Source: Methanobacterium sp.
GTDB lineage: Archaea; Methanobacteriota; Methanobacteria; Methanobacteriales; Methanobacteriaceae
DNA: 17,051 nucleotides
Assembly: GCA_009712615.1 (NCBI GenBank)
Contig: WASR01000317.1
Location: 1-17,051 of the forward strand
Direction of reading: 5' to 3'
How positions within the stretch are numbered: the stretch's first letter is position 1; each line of letters opens with the position of its first letter. This document shows, piece after piece, positions 1 through 7,092 of this stretch. A program made the translations under genes and the position numbers. Below the pieces are notes generated by a model. It saw nothing but the letters and a program-made list of their open reading frames with translations, made no database searches and was not told where the DNA came from.

Positions 1-3
1 AAT

Positions 4-10
4 AAAAAAA
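4..10 (-). terminator. T-run terminator after purP
   Basis: A run of seven A on the plus strand, read as seven T on the minus strand, lies about 10 nt past the purP stop codon. Archaeal RNA polymerase commonly stops at such oligo-T runs without a hairpin. The window edge prevents seeing what follows. Confidence 0.45.
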
Positions 11-19
11 GAAATAATT

Positions 20-1111
20 TTAGGTAATTAATATGTCTAACTTGTCCTGTTTGGCACCTTCTTTAATTTCTCGGGCAATTCTACGCCCCATACTCATAAA
101 TTCTCCGAATAAAAGGTAACTGTATGCAGAACTATCCATGAATGTGTTAGATCCACCATCGATCCTTGCACTCATTTCGAACACAATAATTTCCAGATCG
201 TCGGTACATAAAGTTTGAAGACAGAAAGGACCGCTCATTCCAGGTGAAACAAGTTTTTTAGCTCCTTCGACCAGATTATCACCTATTTCAAACACTTGTG
301 GAAGAAGTGATTCTCTCATGACCACGGGATGATTTCCAGTGATAACGTAGGATGGATCCAGTGAAACATCCAACTGATCCTTGGCAGGAATTCTTGTTAA
401 TCCATCGATGTTGGATTCGTATCGGCTGTCCATTCCAAGAACTTCAACTTCATCGTTTAGTGGACTGTAGAAGTAGTGAACACAGTAATTACAACCTGAA
501 ACATATTCCTCTATGTGGGCATTTTCTACATCTTCTTCTCCGATCCAGTTTCTCTCAATCATGTTCTCGATCTTTTGATGGAACTCTTCGGGTGTGGATG
601 CTACAAAATAGCCTCTTCCCCCCCTGGCACCTGGAAATTTAACCATGACGGTTCTGTCTATTTTTGATGGATCATCAAACTTCATGGGAATCCTTATCTC
701 AGATTCTATCATCAGTTCCCTCTCAAGATCCCTCTCTGCTTCCCACCTTAAGATATCCCTATTTCCAAACATAGGTACTTTAAAATCATTTTCAATACGA
801 TCTAAACCTGCATAAGCAACAAAAGAACCATGTGGTACGACAATACTGTTCATTTCTCTTAATTTTTCCTGCACATCATCGTTAACTATATCACTAAATT
901 TATCTACTATGATGTATTCATCAGCCACTTTAAAACGTTTATAAGGAACTTCACGCCCCTTTTCACAAACTACAGCAGTTCTAAAACCTTCTTCTTTCGC
1001 TCCCTTCAATATGTGGAGGGATGTGTGACTACCTAGCGTTGCTATAGTGATGTCTTCCTTATCATATCCCTTCAAAATTTCGAGAATTTCATTTCTGTTA
1101 ACTTTCACCAT
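20..1111 (-). CDS. purP: PurP, formate-dependent FAICAR synthetase (ATP-grasp)
   Basis: This is the 5-formaminoimidazole-4-carboxamide ribonucleotide synthetase of archaeal purine synthesis. It joins formate to AICAR with ATP, replacing the folate-dependent formylation step of bacterial PurH, and it is cytosolic. The 363-residue length fits the family. An N-terminal PurP domain carries [15 protein letters not shown] (25-39). The ATP-grasp part has [15 protein letters not shown] (155-169) as the nucleotide-binding segment and [12 protein letters not shown] (311-322) as the metal/phosphate-binding segment. The ATG at 1111 follows a clear AAGGAGAG ribosome-binding site. The gene diverges from taw2 and is not in a visible purine operon, which is usual in methanogens. 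The family contains paralogues (PurP and PurP-like), so catalytic identity is inferred from overall similarity. Confidence 0.93.
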   Translation of the reverse strand: MVKVNRNEILEILKGYDKEDITIATLGSHTSLHILKGAKEEGFRTAVVCEKGREVPYKRFKVADEYIIVDKFSDIVNDDVQEKLREMNSIVVPHGSFVAYAGLDRIENDFKVPMFGNRDILRWEAERDLERELMIESEIRIPMKFDDPSKIDRTVMVKFPGARGGRGYFVASTPEEFHQKIENMIERNWIGEEDVENAHIEEYVSGCNYCVHYFYSPLNDEVEVLGMDSRYESNIDGLTRIPAKDQLDVSLDPSYVITGNHPVVMRESLLPQVFEIGDNLVEGAKKLVSPGMSGPFCLQTLCTDDLEIIVFEMSARIDGGSNTFMDSSAYSYLLFGEFMSMGRRIAREIKEGAKQDKLDILIT

Positions 1112-1160
1112 AAAATCTCTCCTTAATCATTCAAATCTAATAGTCATAATCATTGAATAA

Positions 1161-1176
1161 GGTTGGTTGGTTGGGG
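1161..1176 (+). other. G-rich tract with quadruplex potential between purP and taw2
   Basis: Three GGTT units end in GGGG, giving four G-runs separated by TT loops on the plus strand. This spacing matches a two-tetrad G-quadruplex pattern and stands out in an AT-rich intergenic region. It lies 51 nt upstream of the purP start codon, as C-rich on the purP sense strand, and about 75 nt upstream of taw2. No function can be shown from sequence. Confidence 0.4.
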
Positions 1177-1196
1177 TAATTATCTTTTTTGTCTTA

Positions 1197-1228
1197 AGAT
1201 CGATACATGATCTGAAAATATTTAAACT
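1197..1228 (+). promoter_or_regulatory. taw2 promoter with adjacent dyad
   Basis: An archaeal box A, AAATATTTAAA, lies about 25-35 nt before the taw2 ATG, so the transcript would have a very short leader. Immediately upstream sits a dyad, AGATC-7 nt-GATCT (1197-1213), which touches the expected BRE/transcription-factor-B zone and could be an operator. The start is preceded by GAGGT at a good distance. Confidence 0.45.
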
Positions 1229-1249
1229 TCCAGATATGAGGTAGTATGT

Positions 1250-1984
1250 ATGAAGGGAAAGGTCATTGGAGACATACTGGTTGTTAAGGATAATGTGGAA
1301 GATGTTGACAATCTTCTTAAAACACCAGGTGTCAATAGAATAGTTAAGTTAGGACGCATATCTGGTTTGAAAAGAGAACCGGAGGTGGAAGTAATTGTTG
1401 GGGATGGAACAGAAACTATTCATCGGGAAAATAAATGTGGATTTAAGTTGGATGTTTCGAAGATCATGTGGTCCAAGGGCAACACAACAGAGAGAAAAAG
1501 AATGTCACTGCTTCCTGAAGATGGGGAGATAATAGTGGATATGTTTGCAGGGATTGGTTACTTTTCAATTCCAATGGCAGTACATTCCAATCCAGAGAAG
1601 ATATATTCATTGGAGATAAATCCTGTTTCCCATGGTTACCTATGTGAAAATATCAAGATAAATAAGGTAGAAGATGTTGTGAAACCAACACTCGGGAACT
1701 GCAGGGATGTGGCTCCGAGGGATGTGGCTGATCGTGTTTTAATGGGGTATATTGGAAACACCCATGAATATTTAGATGTTGCAATGGAGGTGCTGAAAAC
1801 TGGAGGAACACTACATTACCATGAATCTGTGCCAGACAACATCAAATTTAAGAGGCCTGTTGAACGCATAATTGAGGCAGCAAAAATAGCTGGAAGAGGA
1901 AAAGTAGAAATTCTAAATACCAGAATTATTAAACCCTACTCCCCAGGGGTTTACCATGTTGTTGTAGATGCAAAGGTAGATTGA
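1250..1984 (+). CDS. taw2: Taw2-like tRNA(Phe) aminocarboxypropyltransferase (wybutosine pathway)
   Basis: Probable archaeal TYW2 homologue, which transfers the 3-amino-3-carboxypropyl group of S-adenosylmethionine to C7 of the tricyclic base at position 37 of tRNA(Phe). The 244-residue protein has a short N-terminal domain and a class I SAM-binding fold: motif I VDMFAGIGYFSIPMA (96-110), acidic end of strand 2 in SLEINP (120-125), then MGYIGNTHEYL (165-175) and LHYHESVP (188-195). The nearest relatives are the Trm5 m1G37 methyltransferases, which have an NPP-type catalytic loop; here that position reads MGYIGN and HYHE follows, as in Taw2. It uses ATG with a GAGGT ribosome-binding site. It is monocistronic, followed by a T-run. 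Taw1, Taw3 and Trm5 are not in the window. Confidence 0.85.
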   Translation: MKGKVIGDILVVKDNVEDVDNLLKTPGVNRIVKLGRISGLKREPEVEVIVGDGTETIHRENKCGFKLDVSKIMWSKGNTTERKRMSLLPEDGEIIVDMFAGIGYFSIPMAVHSNPEKIYSLEINPVSHGYLCENIKINKVEDVVKPTLGNCRDVAPRDVADRVLMGYIGNTHEYLDVAMEVLKTGGTLHYHESVPDNIKFKRPVERIIEAAKIAGRGKVEILNTRIIKPYSPGVYHVVVDAKVD

Positions 1985-2026
1985 TGTGTTTTGGACACGA
2001 TCTTTGACGATGGATACTGACATCAA

Positions 2027-2033
2027 TTTTTTT
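2027..2033 (+). terminator. T-run terminator after taw2
   Basis: Seven consecutive T occur 43 nt past the taw2 stop. TTGATG at 1981-1986 could pair with CATCAA just before the T-run, but the loop would be long, so the T-run itself is the main evidence. Confidence 0.45.
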
Positions 2034-2056
2034 CTATAAATTTTTAAATATCTTAG

Positions 2057-2140
2057 AGTACAAATTATCAAGTACTAAAAATACATTATATGTATAATTT
2101 ATTGGATTAAAAAGGGTTGATTTAGCTCAATATTTATATT
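2057..2140 (+). promoter_or_regulatory. Kinase upstream region: two dyads and a TATA-like box
   Basis: In the roughly 200 nt between the taw2 T-run and the kinase gene there is an inverted repeat AGTAC-10 nt-GTACT (2057-2076), a dyad ATTATA-TG-TATAAT (2085-2098) and a box A-like ATTTATATT (2132-2140). The last would place transcription start near 2163 and leave a leader of about 70 nt. The dyads could be operator sites or only AT-rich coincidence. Confidence 0.25.
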
Positions 2141-2231
2141 TGATGTTTAAAGTTATTTTAAACCATTTATGAGTTGTATGTAACTGCTTGAATGGGAGAA
2201 TGAGTTGATTTCATATTTTGAGTTGGGGAAC

Positions 2232-3617
2232 ATGGACAAAAAAAATTTACTCATAGTTGAGGATGAAGGAGTAACAGCTCTTGAAATTCAAAACAAAGTG
2301 GAAGAATGGGGTTATTCAGTTGTTGATGTAATTTCTTCCGGAGAAGAAGCAATAACTGTGGCTTTAGACAAACATCCGGACTTAATATTGATGGATATAG
2401 TTCTGAAAGAAAAAGTAAATGGGATTGAAGCAGCAAATATCATTAAAAATAGTTATGATGTACCAATTATCTATTTAACTGCATATGGGGACGAAAAAAC
2501 AATTGAAGATGCCAAGATAACATTTCCCCAAGCATACCTTTTAAAACCATTCAATGACCAAGAACTCAAATTAACCATTGAGATGGCACTCTACAAACAC
2601 CAAATGGAGGCCCGTTTAAAACGCAGCGAAGAAACTTATCGTACCCTGGCTGAAAATGCTAATGATATCATATTTATTATCAGTCTGGAGGATAGGGTGG
2701 AGTACGTTAACAAATTTGCTGCTAACATTTTAGGTTTAGAACCCGAAGATATTGTGGGAAAATTAAGACAAAACTTGTTTCCAATGGATATATCAGAAAA
2801 ACAGAGAAAAAACATCGATAAAGCCATAGAAACACAATCTCCAGTGAGATCTGAGATTAAAATGGCGTTACCAAAGTGTGAGATGTGGCTTGACACGGAC
2901 ATAATACCTTTGAAAGATAAAAAAGACAAAATATTCGCAGTCATGGGTATTTCAAGAGATATTACTGCCCAGAAAAAAACTGAAGCTGCTCTTAGATCGT
3001 CTTTAAAAGAAAAAGAGGTCCTGTTAAAGGAAATTCACCACAGGGTGAAAAACAACATGCAGATAATTTCAAGTTTAATTAACCTCCAATCAGATTATGC
3101 AACTGATAAGTCTACCATCAAAATGTTTGAGGATAGTAAACACAGGATACGATCAATGGCACTCATCCATGAAAAACTCTACATGTCTGAGGATATTTCT
3201 TTGATAGACTTTTCAAAGTATATAAAAAGTCTTACAACAAAACTTCTGGAATTTTACAGTTTAAAATCAAGATTAATTACTTTAAAAGTAATATCAGATG
3301 ATATTACTATGGATATTGATACTGCAATTCCGTGCGGCCTGTTGATCAATGAATTATTATCCAACTCGATTAAATACGCTTTTCCAGATGGGCAAGAAGG
3401 TAGTATTGTCATTAAAATGCATATAAAGGATGGATATTATGTTTTAAGTGTTGAAGATGATGGTGTTGGGTTCCCAAAGGAAATTGATTTCAATAATCCC
3501 ACTACCTTGGGACTTCAAATAGTCCAAACCCTAACACAACAGATTAAAGGTAACATTGAAATTGAAACCAATGGTGGCACAAGGTTCAGGATAACCTTCA
3601 AAATAGAAAACAATTAA
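2232..3617 (+). CDS. REC-PAS-HisKA_2 sensor histidine kinase
   Basis: A soluble signalling protein of 461 residues with no membrane segment. An N-terminal receiver domain (about 5-120) has the acidic pair Glu10-Asp11, phosphoacceptor Asp55 and Lys105 in LLKPF. A PAS domain (about 130-250) ends in GISRDITAQKK. The HisKA_2 dimerisation segment EIHHRVKNN (267-275) holds the likely phospho-histidine and is followed by an HATPase domain with INELLSNSIKYAF (N box), EDDGVGFP (G1) and a GLQIVQTL stretch. Such N-terminal-REC kinases are common in Methanobacteria and probably take phosphate from, or are controlled by, another kinase. No partner regulator or output gene is adjacent. The ATG at 2232 was chosen because it starts directly at the receiver domain; an in-frame TTG at 2205 behind GGGAG is an alternative. 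Its stop overlaps the cofG stop by 4 nt. The signal sensed is unknown. Confidence 0.9.
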   Translation: MDKKNLLIVEDEGVTALEIQNKVEEWGYSVVDVISSGEEAITVALDKHPDLILMDIVLKEKVNGIEAANIIKNSYDVPIIYLTAYGDEKTIEDAKITFPQAYLLKPFNDQELKLTIEMALYKHQMEARLKRSEETYRTLAENANDIIFIISLEDRVEYVNKFAANILGLEPEDIVGKLRQNLFPMDISEKQRKNIDKAIETQSPVRSEIKMALPKCEMWLDTDIIPLKDKKDKIFAVMGISRDITAQKKTEAALRSSLKEKEVLLKEIHHRVKNNMQIISSLINLQSDYATDKSTIKMFEDSKHRIRSMALIHEKLYMSEDISLIDFSKYIKSLTTKLLEFYSLKSRLITLKVISDDITMDIDTAIPCGLLINELLSNSIKYAFPDGQEGSIVIKMHIKDGYYVLSVEDDGVGFPKEIDFNNPTTLGLQIVQTLTQQIKGNIEIETNGGTRFRITFKIENN

Positions 3618-4702
3618 TTTTTATCCATATTTTCAATTTTTTGGAGTATTCTGGAGTCTAAATAATCTTCGTTGATATACTTTGGATATACTGGTAATCT
3701 TTCTTTGAGTTTAAATCCTAACTCTTCAGTTAAATTCTTAAGTTCATTTAATTCTGGCCATGGTGCTTCTGGATTCACATAATCCTGAGTTACTGGCGAA
3801 ACACCTCCCCAATCATCTGAACCTGCAATCAGAAATATTTGGGAGTGTTGATTGTTGAGGTTTGGAGGGACTTGAACACTCACATCTGGAAACATTAGTT
3901 TGGTTACAGTTACCATTTTCATCATTTCCACAAGTGTTGGCTCTCTATAATTTTCCATGGGAATTCCGGGTTTAGGTTTGAAATTTTGGATTATTATTTC
4001 CTGGATATGTCCATATTTATTTTGCAGACGTCTTAATTCAAGGAGAGATTCTGCCCTGTCTTCAATGGTTTCACCAATACCTATTAGTAGTCCTGTGGTA
4101 AATGGAATCTTCAACTTACCTGCATTTTCAATGGCTTGTATTCTGAGTTTTGGTTGCTTTCCGGGACTTTTTTCATGAACAACTGTGTTCATGAGTTTCT
4201 GGCTGGTGGTTTCTAGCATCAGCCCCATGGATGCATTAACTTCCCGCAACTGTTTAAGCTCTGCCTTGTTGAGTATTCCTGGATTGCTATGAGGTAGAAG
4301 GCCTGTTTTTTTCAGGGTTTCGTCACATATGTGATAAAGATAATCCACAATACCATTAAAACCAAGTGTTTCTAGTTCATTCATTACAATAAATTCGTTG
4401 TCCGCGTGTTCTCCAAAGGCAAACAACGCTTCCCTGCAGTTATAATTATCAGCGGTTTTTAACAGTTTCATGATTGGGTCAGGCTTCATTAGGATGGTTG
4501 CATCCTTAGAATCAGGATCCCTACGAAATGTACAGTACACACAAATATTTCTACAGATATCTGTTATTGGAATAAATACATTTTTAGAAACTGTGATCAC
4601 ATTTGAGTCTCTATTGGAATTTGCAGCTTCCAGATTTGCTATTAAACTCCTGTAATCTCCATTTAAAAGGGATTTAACTTCAGATTTAGCTAATAATTTC
4701 AT
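3614..4702 (-). CDS. cofG: CofG, radical-SAM subunit of F0 synthase (F420 biosynthesis)
   Basis: CofG works with CofH to make 7,8-didemethyl-8-hydroxy-5-deazariboflavin, the F420 chromophore, from tyrosine and a ribityl-uracil intermediate. The 362-residue protein has the radical-SAM cluster motif CxxxCxxC at Cys50, Cys54 and Cys57 (within ITDICRNICVYCTF). Further CofG-like features are ALFAFGEHADNE, the LIGIGET glycine-rich segment and GSDDWGGVSP near the C terminus. An in-frame GTG at 4708 lies six nt before the ATG at 4702; neither has a strong ribosome-binding site, so translation may be coupled to the gene upstream, which ends 39 nt before the ATG. It is the last gene of the mptA-DUF2111-cofG cluster. 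CofH is not in the window. The stop overlaps the convergent kinase stop by 4 nt. Confidence 0.94.
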   Translation of the reverse strand: MKLLAKSEVKSLLNGDYRSLIANLEAANSNRDSNVITVSKNVFIPITDICRNICVYCTFRRDPDSKDATILMKPDPIMKLLKTADNYNCREALFAFGEHADNEFIVMNELETLGFNGIVDYLYHICDETLKKTGLLPHSNPGILNKAELKQLREVNASMGLMLETTSQKLMNTVVHEKSPGKQPKLRIQAIENAGKLKIPFTTGLLIGIGETIEDRAESLLELRRLQNKYGHIQEIIIQNFKPKPGIPMENYREPTLVEMMKMVTVTKLMFPDVSVQVPPNLNNQHSQIFLIAGSDDWGGVSPVTQDYVNPEAPWPELNELKNLTEELGFKLKERLPVYPKYINEDYLDSRILQKIENMDKN

Positions 4703-4741
4703 GGTCACACTTAAAAAGAAAAATTATTTTTGAGGTCAAGC

Positions 4742-5179
4742 TCATGCTTCGGAGTTTGATACTACCATTTCAACAAAGAGAGGGCCCATACCACTTTTAT
4801 CTTTCCATAAAACTAAAAATACGGCTAATTTGCCTATTATGCCCAAAGAATATTCTGTATGGCAGTTCATTGATTCGAATGATTCTTTAAGACGGTAAAT
4901 TCCATAAACATCAGTTTCTCCGGGAATTTCAACTGTGGCCCTAATGTTTTCATCCATTATTCCAATAATATCAGTAGCTTCCTCCGAGAATACATCAATG
5001 GTTCTTGCACCAAGCCCCTTCATAGTCTCAGATATGGTTGAGGACAGCTCTTCTGGGTCTATCCGTTTTCTCGACATGCCTCTGACAATCAGTATTTGGG
5101 GAGTGTCGATGGCGGGTTTAGATCCGTGGAAAGCCTCCAATTCATTCATTACCTTTCCTGCAATTTCATGAGTGGGCAT
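4742..5179 (-). CDS. DUF2111-like conserved methanogen protein
   Basis: A 145-residue cytosolic protein with no known function. It resembles DUF2111/COG4029 proteins such as M. jannaschii MJ0776, which as I recall also adjoins the mptA gene MJ0775; this assignment is from memory. Visible features are a MSRKRIDPEELS segment, an alternating alpha/beta pattern, GETDVYGIYRLKESF and a hydrophobic strand LGIIGKLAVFLVLW near residues 108-121. There are no cysteine clusters or obvious catalytic motif. The coding region overlaps mptA by 14 nt, so the two are translationally coupled. TTG (5182) and ATG (5179) are adjacent; a GGAGG lies 9 nt before TTG and 12 nt before ATG, so either may be used. Its position between mptA and cofG suggests a role in pterin or deazaflavin cofactor synthesis or its control, but that is inference only. 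Confidence 0.75.
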   Translation of the reverse strand: MPTHEIAGKVMNELEAFHGSKPAIDTPQILIVRGMSRKRIDPEELSSTISETMKGLGARTIDVFSEEATDIIGIMDENIRATVEIPGETDVYGIYRLKESFESMNCHTEYSLGIIGKLAVFLVLWKDKSGMGPLFVEMVVSNSEA

Positions 5180-6131
5180 CAATGTCAGATTCCTCCGTAT
5201 TGTTAATTTCCTTTTTTAATTCCCCCATTGTTGCTACTTTTTCTGCGAAGGCATTGTGTCTGTGAATACTTTCTTCATTTATCTGTCTAACAGTTACCAA
5301 TGCATCGTCTGGAAGATGTGAATATTCATTTACAATGCTTTGAACCATATTCCTGACACAGTCCTCAACGAACATTGGATGTTTGTGTGCATGGACAACA
5401 ACAGCATTTTCATCGCTTCTTTTGAGCAGTTCACACACAGGTGAGCTCATTGAATCTTCGATGATCCTTATGAGGTCTTCTGCCCTGATTACATAGTTTT
5501 CAGGAACTTCCATCATAATCATTCCACGGCCCCTTTGATTGTGGGAAGCAAAGGAAACAGTTTGAAGCACTTTTTCTGTTGTTTCTTCGTCTAAAAACTT
5601 TAAAAGGTCCTGTTTTGATGATTCTTTAGTTGATTCCTGAGCACATGGGCAAACAGTCATACCAACAACTTCTGCTCCGATCATTTTTCTGATGACTATT
5701 CCATCTTCATTGCGCACACCGATTGCATCTGCCATGATGTTGGTCATTTCTTGAGTTTTTATCTGGGTGACTGGTGATTTTTTCATTATCATGTAGTCAC
5801 TCTTCATACTCACCTCCACCCTCTTGGCATATTTGTGTTTTTTAAGTAAGCAACTGGCTATTTTTGCACATAATGATTCAATTTCTAGTGTTGTGCCTTC
5901 GAGTGCCTGTTCTAAAACCTCACTAATGGCTTCAGGATTTCTTGACATGTGGATCCCCCTTTGGGTACTTGGAAGATCAACAAAGGCATTGAAGGTAGGC
6001 AGTAGAACTATAGGTCTTTTTTCCTCTCTTTCAATCTTTAAAAGTTTTTTAACGCCTTTAACTCCCACTCTAGTTAAATGCACTGGAATGGTAGGTATTT
6101 TGTCCTGGGTATCAGGGATACATTTGTCCAC
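5166..6131 (-). CDS. mptA: MptA, archaeal Fe(II) GTP cyclohydrolase (methanopterin pathway)
   Basis: MptA converts GTP to 7,8-dihydroneopterin 2',3'-cyclic phosphate, the first step of tetrahydromethanopterin synthesis. It belongs to the GTP cyclohydrolase IB/FolE2-type T-fold family and needs a divalent metal, typically Fe(II). The 321-residue protein shows RGIHMSR (58-64), MTVCPCAQ (158-165) with the conserved cysteines, SHNQRGRGMI (196-205), VVHAHKHPMFVEDCVR (245-260) and SIHRHNA (288-294). I place the start at GTG 6131. The in-frame GTG at 6140 is part of GGGGTGA, which is better read as the ribosome-binding site five nt upstream of 6131. It heads the cluster with the DUF2111-like gene and cofG, preceded by a 200-nt leader/promoter region. 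MptB, the next enzyme, is not nearby. Confidence 0.95.
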   Translation of the reverse strand: MDKCIPDTQDKIPTIPVHLTRVGVKGVKKLLKIEREEKRPIVLLPTFNAFVDLPSTQRGIHMSRNPEAISEVLEQALEGTTLEIESLCAKIASCLLKKHKYAKRVEVSMKSDYMIMKKSPVTQIKTQEMTNIMADAIGVRNEDGIVIRKMIGAEVVGMTVCPCAQESTKESSKQDLLKFLDEETTEKVLQTVSFASHNQRGRGMIMMEVPENYVIRAEDLIRIIEDSMSSPVCELLKRSDENAVVVHAHKHPMFVEDCVRNMVQSIVNEYSHLPDDALVTVRQINEESIHRHNAFAEKVATMGELKKEINNTEESDIDAHS

Positions 6132-6140
6132 TTTTTTCAC

Positions 6141-6333
6141 CCCTAAATCTAGATTTCAACATTCAATGAAAACAATTAACTAAATAATTGAAGACAGTTA
6201 ATTAATAATTTTTCTATATTTTTTTCATCACTCACATTTTCTTACGACTAACACGAGTGACTTGATCTATATTAACCTTGGTTTTATTTAAGAATTTAAA
6301 ATTTTAAACTATTCACAAGTGTAAGAGTAGGGT
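6141..6333 (-). promoter_or_regulatory. mptA leader and promoter region with hairpin
   Basis: On the mptA sense strand a box A-like CTTAAATAAA (about 6283-6292) and another AT-rich box nearer 6212-6224 could start transcription. Between them, TCACTC (6228-6233 read on plus) pairs with GAGTGA (6255-6260); with G-U pairs the RNA stem extends to ten base pairs around a 13-nt loop. Closer to the gene, CAATTA-6 nt-TAATTG (6173-6190) is an inverted repeat in operator position. The promoter in use cannot be decided from sequence. Confidence 0.3.
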
Positions 6334-7008
6334 TTAGGACATGAGCGAAATGAATTCTTCGACTGTTATGTCCTTTAAATTTTCTACAACAACAATTTTA
6401 GCGTTGTAAATTTCTTTTGCTCGTTTAGATAACAATTCACCAGATTTATCAGCTTCAACCACTACAACCATATTTTTCAACTGGAACTGTTCCATTTTTC
6501 GTTCTATATCATTTTTTACGTGTTGAATTTTTGTAGATATGGGTCCCAAGGCAGATTCTGGCATTTTTGGATTTAAAATCTGCATATCTTCAGGAACCAG
6601 TGGTACTCCTGCTACTACAATTTTCTGAGTGTCAATTCCAAACTTGGCAATGGTTTTTTTGAAATTATTTTTAGTTGTTAAGATCAAATAATCTTTAAAA
6701 TTTTCCTTAACATCCTCTTCAGGAGCTATTTTGTCAATTACTCCAAAATCAGAGAGTATAATATCAATATCTTTTCTCGCAGCCAAAATTTTTGATACAA
6801 AACTGTTGGCATCATCAGAATCAAGTTTGTGTATTGGTCTGCTTGAGTAAATAAATTCTTCTGCTTCAAACAAGTTGTTTATCACAGATTCATAGATGTC
6901 AACATTTATAAATCCGGGCTTAGCATTTTTTAGTTCTTTATTTTTAGTTTTATTTTTAGCTGCAGACTTTAGAAGATTTTCAGCCTGTTTAATCCTGAAA
7001 TTTTCCAT
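6334..7008 (-). CDS. Conserved methanogen protein of unknown function (possibly DUF2100)
   Basis: A 224-residue soluble protein that I cannot assign firmly; it may belong to DUF2100, seen in methanogens, but that label is from memory. The N terminus is lysine- and asparagine-rich (about 1-30), then comes a helical segment, then repeated hydrophobic strands alternating with helices: DIDIILSDFGV, FKDYLILTTK, QKIVVAGVPLVPEDMQIL and NMVVVVEADKSGELLSKRAKEIYNAKIVVVENL. The last resembles a Rossmann-like or Toprim-like strand-helix-strand unit with conserved acidic residues, though a full Toprim motif is not evident. The ATG at 7008 follows a strong GAGGTGAT ribosome-binding site. It lies 84 nt downstream of the Lrp-type regulator on the same strand and could be its cotranscribed target. 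No membrane segments or cysteine motif are visible. Confidence 0.8.
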   Translation of the reverse strand: MENFRIKQAENLLKSAAKNKTKNKELKNAKPGFINVDIYESVINNLFEAEEFIYSSRPIHKLDSDDANSFVSKILAARKDIDIILSDFGVIDKIAPEEDVKENFKDYLILTTKNNFKKTIAKFGIDTQKIVVAGVPLVPEDMQILNPKMPESALGPISTKIQHVKNDIERKMEQFQLKNMVVVVEADKSGELLSKRAKEIYNAKIVVVENLKDITVEEFISLMS

Positions 7009-7017
7009 ATCATCACC

Positions 7018-7062
7018 TCAAACTTGTGGAATGCCGAAAGTATTTGTATTATCAAGCAGCAT
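7018..7062 (-). CDS. Possible 14-codon leader ORF upstream of the DUF2100-like gene
   Basis: In the lrp to DUF2100-like gap, an ATG opens a 14-residue reading frame (MLLDNTNTFGIPQV) whose TGA stop is merged with the ribosome-binding site of the next gene (TTTGAGGTGATATG). That layout is what a coupled leader peptide would look like. The ORF is short enough to be chance, has only a weak upstream ribosome-binding site, and contains no run of one amino acid that would indicate classical attenuation. Confidence 0.2.
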   Translation of the reverse strand: MLLDNTNTFGIPQV

Positions 7063-7092
7063 CACAACAATAATTTCTCAATTTGAATTATT

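Noticed and set aside
352..642. Long plus-strand frame inside purP
   Set aside because: It lies wholly antisense to a well-conserved enzyme, has no ribosome-binding site, and its translation lacks protein-like patterning.
6262..6330. Short minus-strand frame upstream of mptA (contains VNIDQVTRVSRKKM)
   Set aside because: About 23 codons without a start codon, interrupted upstream by stops and overlapping a probable promoter.
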